Both the position numbers and the translations under genes were made by a program. Below, piece by piece: positions 42,713 through 50,319 of a stretch of 64,000 nucleotides of DNA. The stretch is taken from assembly GCF_030406325.1 (NCBI RefSeq), contig NZ_JAUEQY010000001.1, positions 186,001-250,000 on the forward strand, in the 5' to 3' direction. This DNA comes from Actinomadura sp. DC4 (lineage in GTDB: Bacteria; Actinomycetota; Actinomycetes; Streptosporangiales; Streptosporangiaceae). Each line of letters begins with the position of its first letter. Within the stretch, counting starts at the first letter, position 1. The notes below the pieces were generated by a model, which was not told where the DNA came from, searched no databases, and worked only from the letters and a program-made list of their open reading frames with translations.

Positions 42713-45700
42713 GCACGTCTACGCCGACCTGCTCGGCCGGCGGCGGTTCGCGGACGCCGCCGTGTCGATGCTGGCCGACGCCGGTACGCGGGTGCTCTTC
42801 GGCATGCCCGCCGAGTCGCTGAACGCGCTCATCGACGCGGTGCGCCGCGACGGCCGGATCCAGCTCATCGGCGTACGCCACGAGGGCGCCGGCGCGCTCA
42901 TGGCCGCGACGTACGGCAAGCTGACCGGCGAGCCGGGCGTGTGCATGGGCACCGCCGGCCCGGGCGCCACCCACCTGCCGCTCGGCGTGTACGAGGCGCG
43001 CGCCGACCGCGCGCCGCTCGTCGCGCTGTCCGGCCAGGTCCCGGCCGAGCACCTCGGCCTCGACTCCTTCCAGGAGATCGACCCGGTCGCGCTGATGGGC
43101 GGCGCGGCGCTGTACAACCAGCACATCGGCTCGCCCCGGCAGCTCGGCGTCCTCGGCCGGGCGCTGGCCGAGAGCGCGCTGCGGCGCGGCCCGGCGCACG
43201 TCGCGTGCTCCTCGGACGTCTTCGCCGCTCCGGTGGCCGGCGCGCCCGTCGCGCGCATCGGCCGCCCGGGCGCCGGCACGACGGCGGACAAGACCACGCT
43301 GACCGGGGCCGCCGCGATGCTGTCCGAGCCCGGGACGCTGCTGGTGGTCGGCGCGGTCAACGGCGAGCTGGCCCTCCCGGTCGAACGTCTCGCCGAGCGG
43401 ATCGGCGCGCCCGTCCTCGTCCTCGCCGAGGGCCACCGTCACCTCGGCGCGGTCCCCGACGGGCGGGCGGTGCCGGTGCTGAGAGAGGGCGCGGAGGCGC
43501 ATGCCGAGCTCCTCGCACGCTGCGCGCGCGCCGTCGTCGTCGGCCCCGCCACAGCGTCGGTCGAGGCGCTGGTGGGCGGGCGTGTCCCCGTCATCCAGGT
43601 GGCCGACGGCGCCGAGGGCGCGCACCCCGGCCCGGCCGGGTGGCTCCGGCTCCTCGGCGACCCGGCCGGGATCATCGACCGGCTCGCCGCGCTCGCGGAC
43701 CGGCGCCCCGACGGCGCGCTCGCCGCGGAGGCGGACAAGCTGCGAGGGCGCGCCCGGACCCCGCTCTGGGACGCCCTGGACGACGCCCTTCCCGACGACG
43801 CGATCCTCGCCGTGGAGAGCGGCGCGCTCCTGGACGGGGCGCTGCGCGGGCTGCCGTTCCGCGACCGCCTGATGACCTCCTCGTACGGCCTCGGCGCCGG
43901 AGGCAATGCGGTGCCCGCCGCCATCGGCGCCTGCTTCGCGCGCCCGGGCCGGCCGGTCGTCGCGGTGACCACGGACGGCGGCCTGCAGGACTTCGCCGCC
44001 GAACTCCTCACGCTCAGCCGCTACCGGATCCCCGTCACCGTCGTCTGTGTCGAGGGGACGGGCGAGGCCGACACGCGCCGCCTCGCCGCCGCGAGCGGGC
44101 TGCGCGCCCGCCGCGTCGAGGACGTCGCCCGGCTCGCGGACGCCGTCGCCACGGCCGCCGAGGGACCGGGCCCGGCGCTGGTCACGGTGCCGGCCGCACC
44201 GCCGGAGCGCGAGAAGATCGCCGTACGGGCCGCAGGGGCGGGCACGATCGCCGCCGCGCTGGTGGCCCTCCTCGCCGAGACGGGCGCGGAGGAGGCGTTC
44301 GTGCGGCCGTCCGACGCGACCGCGCCGCTGACCGAGGCCTGCCGCGCCGCCGGCGTCGCCGTGCGCCCGGTGCGCAACCCCGAGTCGGCGGCGATGACCG
44401 CCTCGGCCGTCGCCAAGTACACCGGCCGTACGACGCTGTGCGTCACCGCCGGGGGAGCCGACGCGATCCTGCAGCTCAACGGCGTCTTCGACGCCTGCTT
44501 CGACCACGCCCCGGTGGTCGTGCTCGCGGCGCGCGCGGCGGTGGTCGACGGCACCCGGCTGTTCGACGGCGTCGCGCGGACCGTCCGGCTGGACGGCACG
44601 CCCGGGTCCCTCGCCGAGACCGCGCGGGTCCTGCGGGGCACCGCGCGCGGCGTCGTCCTCGTCGAGGTCGACACCACCGCGCTGGACCGTACGGCCGAGG
44701 AGTACGTGACCGAGCCTCCCGAGCACGCCCCCGCGCCGGTGCTCCCGTCCGAGGCCGACCTGGACGCGGCGGTCGGCCGCCTCGCCGCCGCCCGCCGTCC
44801 GGTCATCCTCGCGGGCCGGGGCGGGCGCGGCGCCGGCAACGAGATCGCCGAGCTGGCCGCGATGCTCCAGGCGCCGGTCGTCACGACCATGCCGGGCCGG
44901 GGCACGGTGCCGGACGACCATCGTCACTTCGCCGGCGCGGTCGGGTCCTCCGGCCACCAGTGCGCCACCGAGACGCTGGAGTCGGCCGACGTCTGCCTGG
45001 CCTTCGGCATCTCGCGGCGCGGCGCGTCGGCGTTCGACCTGCCCGGCGACTTCGCGCTCATCCAGGTCGACCACGACCTGGTGCAGCTCGCCAACGCGCC
45101 CCGCGCGGACCTGGCCCTCAACGGGGCGGCGCGGGAGACCGCGCAGGCGCTGACCGAACGCCTCGGCGCCGCCGCCGTGCCGGACCCGGCGAAGGCCGCG
45201 CTCGTCCGCGAACGCCACCGGCGCTTCCTCGCCACCCGCCGCCGTACGAGCCGGATCCCGGCGCCCGCCGCCCGGCCGATCCGCCCGTCCTCGCTCGCGC
45301 TCGCGATGGCCGCCGCGCTGCCGAGGTCGCTGGTCACCGTGGACGTCGGCCTCACGACGCTGTGGGTCTACCGGTACATGACCGGGCGGCACGACTTCGT
45401 CTGGACCAGCTCCTTCGCCACGATGGGCTTCGCCGTGCCCGCGGCGGCCGGCCTGGCCCGTGCCGCGGGCGACCGGCCCGTCGTCGCGGCGGTCGGCGAC
45501 GGCGGGATCGCGGTGACGCTCAGCGAGCTGGGCAGCCTGCGCGACCTGGACCTGCCGGTCGTGGTCGTGGTCTTCAACAACGGCAAGCTCGGCGCGATCA
45601 AGTTCGAGCAGGAGATCATGGGCTGGCCGGAGTACGGCTCGGCCCTGCACAACGGCGACCTGGCCGAGATCGCCCGCGCGTACGGGCTGGCCGCCGAGCG

Positions 45701-45935
45701 CGTCACGACCATGGCCGGGCTGCGCCGGGCGCTGAACGTCGCCGCCCTCGCCAAACGGCCCTTCCTCATCGACGTCGTGTGCGACTGGGGCGAGATCCCC
45801 TCACCCGCCCAGGGACGCCCGGCGGCGTCGCAGGTCGCCGGCTACCTGCTCGCCCTCGCCCGGGAGGGACGGCGCCGGCTGCGCGGCGGCGGCCCCGAGG
45901 ACGGCCCGCTCATCTCCGGAAGGACCTCATCGTGA
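42699..45935 (+). CDS. Tandem two-module ThDP-dependent enzyme (acetolactate synthase-like)
   Basis: Protein of 1078 aa made of two complete ThDP-enzyme modules (about 1-510 and 515-1078), each with PYR, middle and PP domains. Module 1 keeps the cofactor-activating Glu (RHEGAGALMA, E62) but its PP motif reads T425-D-G and lacks the Asn (VCVEGTG). Module 2 has lost the Glu (VRNPESAAM, P561) but keeps GDG at 933-935 and N960-N961 (VFNNGKLG). A single working site between PYR-1 and PP-2 is therefore possible. The family decarboxylates 2-oxoacids and ligates the carbanion to an aldehyde or ketone. Coupled to both neighbours. Substrate unknown. Confidence 0.85.
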   Translation: MQANRHVYADLLGRRRFADAAVSMLADAGTRVLFGMPAESLNALIDAVRRDGRIQLIGVRHEGAGALMAATYGKLTGEPGVCMGTAGPGATHLPLGVYEARADRAPLVALSGQVPAEHLGLDSFQEIDPVALMGGAALYNQHIGSPRQLGVLGRALAESALRRGPAHVACSSDVFAAPVAGAPVARIGRPGAGTTADKTTLTGAAAMLSEPGTLLVVGAVNGELALPVERLAERIGAPVLVLAEGHRHLGAVPDGRAVPVLREGAEAHAELLARCARAVVVGPATASVEALVGGRVPVIQVADGAEGAHPGPAGWLRLLGDPAGIIDRLAALADRRPDGALAAEADKLRGRARTPLWDALDDALPDDAILAVESGALLDGALRGLPFRDRLMTSSYGLGAGGNAVPAAIGACFARPGRPVVAVTTDGGLQDFAAELLTLSRYRIPVTVVCVEGTGEADTRRLAAASGLRARRVEDVARLADAVATAAEGPGPALVTVPAAPPEREKIAVRAAGAGTIAAALVALLAETGAEEAFVRPSDATAPLTEACRAAGVAVRPVRNPESAAMTASAVAKYTGRTTLCVTAGGADAILQLNGVFDACFDHAPVVVLAARAAVVDGTRLFDGVARTVRLDGTPGSLAETARVLRGTARGVVLVEVDTTALDRTAEEYVTEPPEHAPAPVLPSEADLDAAVGRLAAARRPVILAGRGGRGAGNEIAELAAMLQAPVVTTMPGRGTVPDDHRHFAGAVGSSGHQCATETLESADVCLAFGISRRGASAFDLPGDFALIQVDHDLVQLANAPRADLALNGAARETAQALTERLGAAAVPDPAKAALVRERHRRFLATRRRTSRIPAPAARPIRPSSLALAMAAALPRSLVTVDVGLTTLWVYRYMTGRHDFVWTSSFATMGFAVPAAAGLARAAGDRPVVAAVGDGGIAVTLSELGSLRDLDLPVVVVVFNNGKLGAIKFEQEIMGWPEYGSALHNGDLAEIARAYGLAAERVTTMAGLRRALNVAALAKRPFLIDVVCDWGEIPSPAQGRPAASQVAGYLLALAREGRRRLRGGGPEDGPLISGRTSS

Positions 45936-46666
45936 TCGGTATCGTCATCCAGTCGTTCGCCGGGCTGCTGTGGACCCTCGCGTACATCCTGATCATCCGG
46001 AAGGGCCGCCGCGACCGGGTGTACGGCATGCCGATCGTCGCGCTCAGCGCCAACCTGGCCTGGGAGTTCTGGTACACCTTCGTCGAGCTCCCGCCGCATC
46101 CGGACCCGACGAAGCACGCCGCGCAGTTCGCGGTCAACTTCGTGTGGTTCGTCTTCGACGTGGCGATCCTCTGGCAGACGCTCCGCTACGGGCCCAAGCA
46201 GTTCGCCTGGCTCGGCCGTGCGGGCTTCTACGCGATGTTCACCCTCGCGCTGGGCATCACCGGCGCCACCGTGATCCTGCTGAACAAGGAGTTCCACGAC
46301 GTCTTCGGCGTCCGCGCCTCGTTCGTGCAGAACCTCATGATGTCCGGGCTGTTCCTCGGGATGCTCGACGCCCGGCGCTCGCTCGCCGGGCAGTCGCTCG
46401 GCGTCGCGCTGTCCAAGATGGGCGGGACGTTCCTGGCCGCCCTCGGCGTGCTGCTGTACCCGCCGGCCCCGATCTACAAGCACTCGGTCCTGCTGCCCTT
46501 CCTGTACGTCTCCATTCTCGTGCTCGACCTGCTCTACACGGGCCTGGTCTGGCGGCTCGGGAAGACCGCCGGGCCCGGTGAGCGCGGCGGTGCCGGCGTG
46601 AGTGAACCGGTGATATTCGAGAACGGCCCGGTGGAGCTCCGCCCGGCCACGAGAGGAACCTCATGA
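45932..46666 (+). CDS. Seven-helix Pyr4-like membrane terpene cyclase
   Basis: Membrane protein of 244 aa with seven predicted helices (about 4-22, 32-50, 67-84, 97-117, 130-147, 156-175, 185-205). It resembles fungal Pyr4/PaxB cyclases and the bacterial DmtA type, which protonate and cyclise the prenyl chain of meroterpenoids. The two acidic residues expected for catalysis are seen as E45 in SANLAWEFWY and D199 in ILVLDLLYTG. The GTG start overlaps the ThDP stop (GTGA) with GGAAGGA upstream, and its own stop overlaps the P450 ATG. The assignment rests on topology, these acids and operon context. Confidence 0.75.
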   Translation: MIGIVIQSFAGLLWTLAYILIIRKGRRDRVYGMPIVALSANLAWEFWYTFVELPPHPDPTKHAAQFAVNFVWFVFDVAILWQTLRYGPKQFAWLGRAGFYAMFTLALGITGATVILLNKEFHDVFGVRASFVQNLMMSGLFLGMLDARRSLAGQSLGVALSKMGGTFLAALGVLLYPPAPIYKHSVLLPFLYVSILVLDLLYTGLVWRLGKTAGPGERGGAGVSEPVIFENGPVELRPATRGTS

Positions 46667-47880
46667 CCGGCTGCCCGCACTTTCCCTTCCCCGTGCCGTC
46701 CGACCCGCTCGACATCACCGACGAGGCCCGCCGGCTCCAGGACGCGGCCCCGCTGTCGAAGGTGGCGCTCCCACCCGGGCAGGACGACACGGAGGCGTGG
46801 TTCGTGACCGGCCACGCCGAGGCGCTCCGGGTCTACCGCGACGCCGAGACGTTCGAGCGGCGCAGCGCCGACGGCGTCCTCCCGTTCCTCGCGGCCTATC
46901 CCGTCATCGTCGCCCTGGACGGCGAGCATCACCGCCGCGTCCGCGGCCTCGTCCAGAACGGCTTCGCCCCCGCCCGCGTCCAGCGGCTGCGCCCCGAGAT
47001 CGAGGACCTGGCCGCCGGGCTCGTCGACGAGATGGTCCTGGCGGGGGAGCCCGCGGACCTCGGCGACGCCTTCGCGGTCCCGCTGACCCTGCACGTCATC
47101 GCCCGCATGTTCGACCTGCCCAAGAGCGACTACGAGCGGTTCCAGGGCTGGGCCGACACGCTGGCCACCGCCGACGTGTCGACCGCGGCGCAGGCCCAGG
47201 AGGCCATGCAGGCGATGGTCGGCTACGCCGCGGCACTGCTGCCCGAGCGGGCCGCCGACCCCGGCGACGACCTGCTGTCCCTCGTGGCCGTGAACGCCCA
47301 GGCGAACGGCGTCGACGCCTTCGAGGCGGCGCTGCTGGCCGCCAGCCTGGTCGTCGCCGGGTGGGAGTCCACCCCCGCCGCGCTGGTCTCCTCCGTGCAC
47401 CGGCTGCTCATCACGGACGGCGGCGACGGCCGGAGCCTGTACGCGCGGCTGTGCGACGAGCCGGGGCTGATCCCGACGGCCGTGGAGGAGATGCTGCGGA
47501 TCGTGCCCAACAGCGTGCTCGGGGCCGCCAATCCGCGCCGCGCCACCCACGACATCGAACTCGGCGGGGTCCTGGTCCGCGCCGGAGAGCTCTGCATCCC
47601 GGCGCCCGACTCGGCGGCCCGGGACGCGAGCGCGTTCACCGACCCGGAACGCGTCGACCTGGCGCGGTCCCCCAACCCGCACCTGGCGTTCGGGAACGGT
47701 CCCCACGTGTGCGTCGGCGCGCCCGCCGCCCGGATGGAACTGCAGGTCGCGCTGGAGACGCTGACCTCACGGCTGCCGGACCTGCGCCTCGCGGTCCCCG
47801 CCGAGGACCTGGAGTGGCCCTTCGACCGGGGTGTCGCACGGCGCCCGGCGCGCTACCCGGTGGCCTGGACCGCGCACTAA
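46663..47880 (+). CDS. Cytochrome P450 (bacterial type, end of terpenoid operon)
   Basis: Soluble P450 of 405 aa. The heme loop is LAFGNGPHVCVGAPAARMEL, the ExxR motif is VEEMLRIVPNS, and the I-helix reads SLVVAGWESTPAAL, where Ser replaces the usual oxygen-activating Thr (AGxE-S-T). The ATG overlaps the cyclase stop by four bases. It probably makes a late oxidation of the terpenoid. No ferredoxin gene is nearby, so redox partners must come from elsewhere. Confidence 0.9.
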   Translation: MTGCPHFPFPVPSDPLDITDEARRLQDAAPLSKVALPPGQDDTEAWFVTGHAEALRVYRDAETFERRSADGVLPFLAAYPVIVALDGEHHRRVRGLVQNGFAPARVQRLRPEIEDLAAGLVDEMVLAGEPADLGDAFAVPLTLHVIARMFDLPKSDYERFQGWADTLATADVSTAAQAQEAMQAMVGYAAALLPERAADPGDDLLSLVAVNAQANGVDAFEAALLAASLVVAGWESTPAALVSSVHRLLITDGGDGRSLYARLCDEPGLIPTAVEEMLRIVPNSVLGAANPRRATHDIELGGVLVRAGELCIPAPDSAARDASAFTDPERVDLARSPNPHLAFGNGPHVCVGAPAARMELQVALETLTSRLPDLRLAVPAEDLEWPFDRGVARRPARYPVAWTAH

Positions 47881-47885
47881 GGTGC

Positions 47886-47931
47886 GTCAATTGTAGATTG
47901 ACGACTGAAGGGTCGTCAATCTACGATTGAC
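47886..47931 (+). promoter_or_regulatory. Two operators GTCAAT-N5-ATTGAC before the ClpN-HTH gene
   Basis: GTCAATTGTAGATTGAC at 47886-47902 and GTCAATCTACGATTGAC at 47915-47931 are both perfect six-base dyads with five-base spacers, 29 bases apart. The second ends three bases before the ATG. The pair is likely the autoregulatory site of the HTH protein that follows. Confidence 0.75.
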
Positions 47932-47933
47932 GC

Positions 47934-48623
47934 ATGAGTCCACTCAACATCAGCCTCGCGGACCTGATCGCCCGTCTCGACGAGGAACTCCCCGACGCGG
48001 GCGGCCTGGCCCGCATCAGCGAGGCGCAGGTACGCGCCCTGACCCTGTCCGACCTCGGTGACCAGCTCGTCGACCACTACGTCGGCAAGGCCAGGCAGTC
48101 CGGCGCGTCGTGGAGCGAGATCGGCGACGCCATCGGGGTGTCCAAGCAGGCCGCCCAGCAACGCCACAAGCCCACCCCGTTCGAGCGGTTCACCGATCTG
48201 AACCGGCACAGCATCGTGCTGGCGCAGGAGGCCGCCCGGACGTACAAGCACGACTCCATCGGCACCGAACACCTGTTGCTCGGCCTGCTCGGCGAACCGC
48301 GGGGCCTGGCGCACGAGGTGCTGATGGCCAAGACCGAGTCGGAGCGGCGCATCCGCGACGCGATCGAGGAGGCGATGCCGCCGGCCGGGGAGAAGGCGCT
48401 GCGGGGCCACATCGCGTTCCGGCAGGAGAGCAAGGAGGCCATCGAGCAGGCGCTGCGCGCGGCGGCCGACCTCGGCCACGACCGGGTCGGCACGGAACAC
48501 TCGCTGCTGGGCCTGATCCGCGTCGAGGAGAGCCCGGCCGCGCGGATCCTGCGCAACCTCGGCTTCACCTCCGACGAGCTGCACGAGACGGTCGGGACCG
48601 CGACCGCCGCGCGCGACAGGTAG
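47934..48623 (+). CDS. HTH protein with two Clp N-domain repeats
   Basis: Protein of 229 aa. The N-terminal 75 residues contain a sigma-4-like helix-turn-helix (SGASWSEIGDAIGVSKQAAQ). The rest is a pair of Clp N-domain repeats (FTDLNRHSIVLAQEAARTYK, GTEHLLLGLLGE and RVGTEHSLLGLIRVE), the substrate/adaptor-binding module of ClpA/ClpC without the ATPase. It probably senses proteostasis through ClpC-type ligands and regulates transcription; the twin dyads over its start suggest autoregulation and a very short or leaderless mRNA. Confidence 0.82.
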   Translation: MSPLNISLADLIARLDEELPDAGGLARISEAQVRALTLSDLGDQLVDHYVGKARQSGASWSEIGDAIGVSKQAAQQRHKPTPFERFTDLNRHSIVLAQEAARTYKHDSIGTEHLLLGLLGEPRGLAHEVLMAKTESERRIRDAIEEAMPPAGEKALRGHIAFRQESKEAIEQALRAAADLGHDRVGTEHSLLGLIRVEESPAARILRNLGFTSDELHETVGTATAARDR

Positions 48624-48664
48624 CAGGCGGGCCGGCTCGCCGTCCCCAGGGCGCCCTGGGGATG

Positions 48665-48824
48665 GGGCCCGTCTCGAAGTCCCGCTGTTCTACTGCGCGA
48701 CGCCCAGACGACGCCTCGCCGCGTTGTCGTCGGTCGCCGGCCGGCACCAGGCCGACTCCCTCCTCCGCCTTGCGAGACGCCGCCTGGACGCCGCTCGCCA
48801 CGAACGGGACTTCGAGACAGGCCC
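48665..48824. mobile_element. MITE-like element with 20-bp terminal inverted repeats
   Basis: A 160-bp stretch bounded by GGGCCCGTCTCGAAGTCCCG and the inverted CGGGACTTCGAGACAGGCCC (19 of 20 identical). The arms stay partly complementary further inward (CCCAGACGACGCCTCGC against TCCAGGCGGCGTCTCGC), so nearly the whole element can fold into one hairpin. No coding capacity. It lies exactly between the ClpN-HTH gene and the stop codon of the peptidase E gene. A matching end occurs at 18547-18565. No target duplication is evident. Confidence 0.75.
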
Positions 48825-49456
48825 TACCTGGCCCGGCCGTCGCCGACGACGATCGCCTCGCCGTCGCGGAGCGTACGGTGGGCCGTCTCCTCGGTGCGGT
48901 ACCGCGCGGCGAGCAGCTCCACCGCCGCGCTCTCGGGGTGGCCCGAACGGTAGTGCGGCACGATCGCGTACTCCACGAGGCCCAGCCCGTCCCACACCGG
49001 CTCCGTGCCGTAGCAGCCGAGGACGGCGCCCGGGTCGTCGACCTGCTCGATGCCGCGCAGGCTCGGCGCGAGGACGCAGCACCCGGCGCTGTAGCCGCCC
49101 CAGACGACCGTGTCGGCCCGTACGAGGTCGGCCAGCACGCGGTCGCCGCCGCTGAGGGCCAGCGCGGCGCGCAGGACGAAGGTGTTCCCGCCGCGGAACC
49201 AGACCAGCTCGTAGCGCTCCAGGTCCGCGGCGAGGCGCTCGGCCTGGCCGAAGTAGGCCCGCAGGTCTACCTCCTCCGCCGTCAGGCCGAGGCCGGCGAG
49301 CGCGGTCACCTCACCCGCGACGCCCTCGGCCCGCAGGTCGGCGGGCAGCATGTCGACCGCGTTCGCGACCACCGCGGCGGGCCGCGGCGTGCGCAGCAGC
49401 GCGGTCAGGCGTTCCGGTTCGTCGCCCAGGCGGTAGGACGACAGGTACAGGCGCAT
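48824..49456 (-). CDS. Peptidase E-like protein (S51 family)
   Basis: Serine peptidase-like protein of 210 aa with the class I glutamine-amidotransferase-like fold. The nucleophile elbow is VWGGYSAGCCVLAP (Ser in GYSAG), with LVWFRGGNTFVLRAAL before it and AIVPHYRSGHPES holding the likely His. In enteric bacteria the family cleaves Asp-X dipeptides. The stop codon abuts the MITE-like element, so the gene's 3' end may have been set by the insertion. Confidence 0.85.
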   Translation of the reverse strand: MRLYLSSYRLGDEPERLTALLRTPRPAAVVANAVDMLPADLRAEGVAGEVTALAGLGLTAEEVDLRAYFGQAERLAADLERYELVWFRGGNTFVLRAALALSGGDRVLADLVRADTVVWGGYSAGCCVLAPSLRGIEQVDDPGAVLGCYGTEPVWDGLGLVEYAIVPHYRSGHPESAAVELLAARYRTEETAHRTLRDGEAIVVGDGRAR

Positions 49457-49463
49457 ACCGTCA

Positions 49464-50228
49464 TCAGTACCAGTTGTGAGCCTGCCAGAAGCCCCAGGCC
49501 TTGCAGGGATCGCCGTAGCGGGAGCCGACGTAGGCCAGGCCCCAGGCGATCTGCGTCATCGCGTTGTTGCGCCAGTCCGCGCCGGCCGAGGCCATCTTCG
49601 AGCCGGGCAGCGCCTGCGGGATGCCGTACGCGCCGCTGCCGGGGTTCTCGGCGTGCTCGTTCCAGCCGCTCTCGTGGTTCCACATGGTGAGCAGGGAGCT
49701 CCAGCAGCCGCCCCAGCCCTTGAGCGCGCTCATCTTCTTGGCGTACTGCTGGTTCTCGGCCGCGCTCGGGTCGTGGCTCATCCGGGCCTTGAGCGCCTCC
49801 CACTCGCGCTTCTTCTTCAGCGCGGCGGCCTTGGCCTTCGCCTTCTTGGCGGCGGCCTTCTCGGCGGCGACCTCCTTCTCGTACGCGCGCCGCTTGGCGT
49901 TGGCCTCGGCGCCGGCGACGACCGGGTCCATCTGGTAGCCGGAGAGTTCCTGCATCAGCTCGTTCGTCGAGATGTCCGCGGCGCCGGGGGGTGGTTTGCC
50001 CTTCCCGAAGTTCACGTTCGCGACGACGACGAGCACGAGTACGACGATCAGCGACATGATCACAACGGTGCTGGTGGCGGCCCGCTTGGCCAGACGGAAA
50101 CCCCAGAAGCCCTTCGGCTTGTCGAGGTCGCCGGCGTAGGGGTCTCGCCTCGAGTCGTACGAACCCGTGAGTTCATCCAAGTCGTAGGCGTTTTGGGGGC
50201 GCCGCGGTGCCTGATGCCGATGTTGCAT
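49464..50228 (-). CDS. Membrane-anchored transglycosylase-like (APF/SLT-type) protein
   Basis: Type II membrane protein of 254 aa. A polar cytoplasmic N-terminus precedes one helix (TSTVVIMSLIVVLVLVVVAN, about 52-71). An Ala/Lys/Glu-rich coiled coil (EANAKRRAYEKEVAAEKAA, about 107-150) extends from the membrane, and the C-terminal lysozyme-like domain has the catalytic-type Glu in LLTMWNHESGWNEHAEN and YGIPQALPGSKMAS. It should cut or remodel peptidoglycan at the surface. It ends seven bases from the peptidase E start on the same strand. Confidence 0.85.
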   Translation of the reverse strand: MQHRHQAPRRPQNAYDLDELTGSYDSRRDPYAGDLDKPKGFWGFRLAKRAATSTVVIMSLIVVLVLVVVANVNFGKGKPPPGAADISTNELMQELSGYQMDPVVAGAEANAKRRAYEKEVAAEKAAAKKAKAKAAALKKKREWEALKARMSHDPSAAENQQYAKKMSALKGWGGCWSSLLTMWNHESGWNEHAENPGSGAYGIPQALPGSKMASAGADWRNNAMTQIAWGLAYVGSRYGDPCKAWGFWQAHNWY

Positions 50229-50319
50229 AGCAACATAGCTTGCACCATCTCACCGCTTCTATGGTCGTTTGTCCGTGGACTCACACTCGCGGCCTGCGGT
50301 GCGTTACGTCATACGAACC

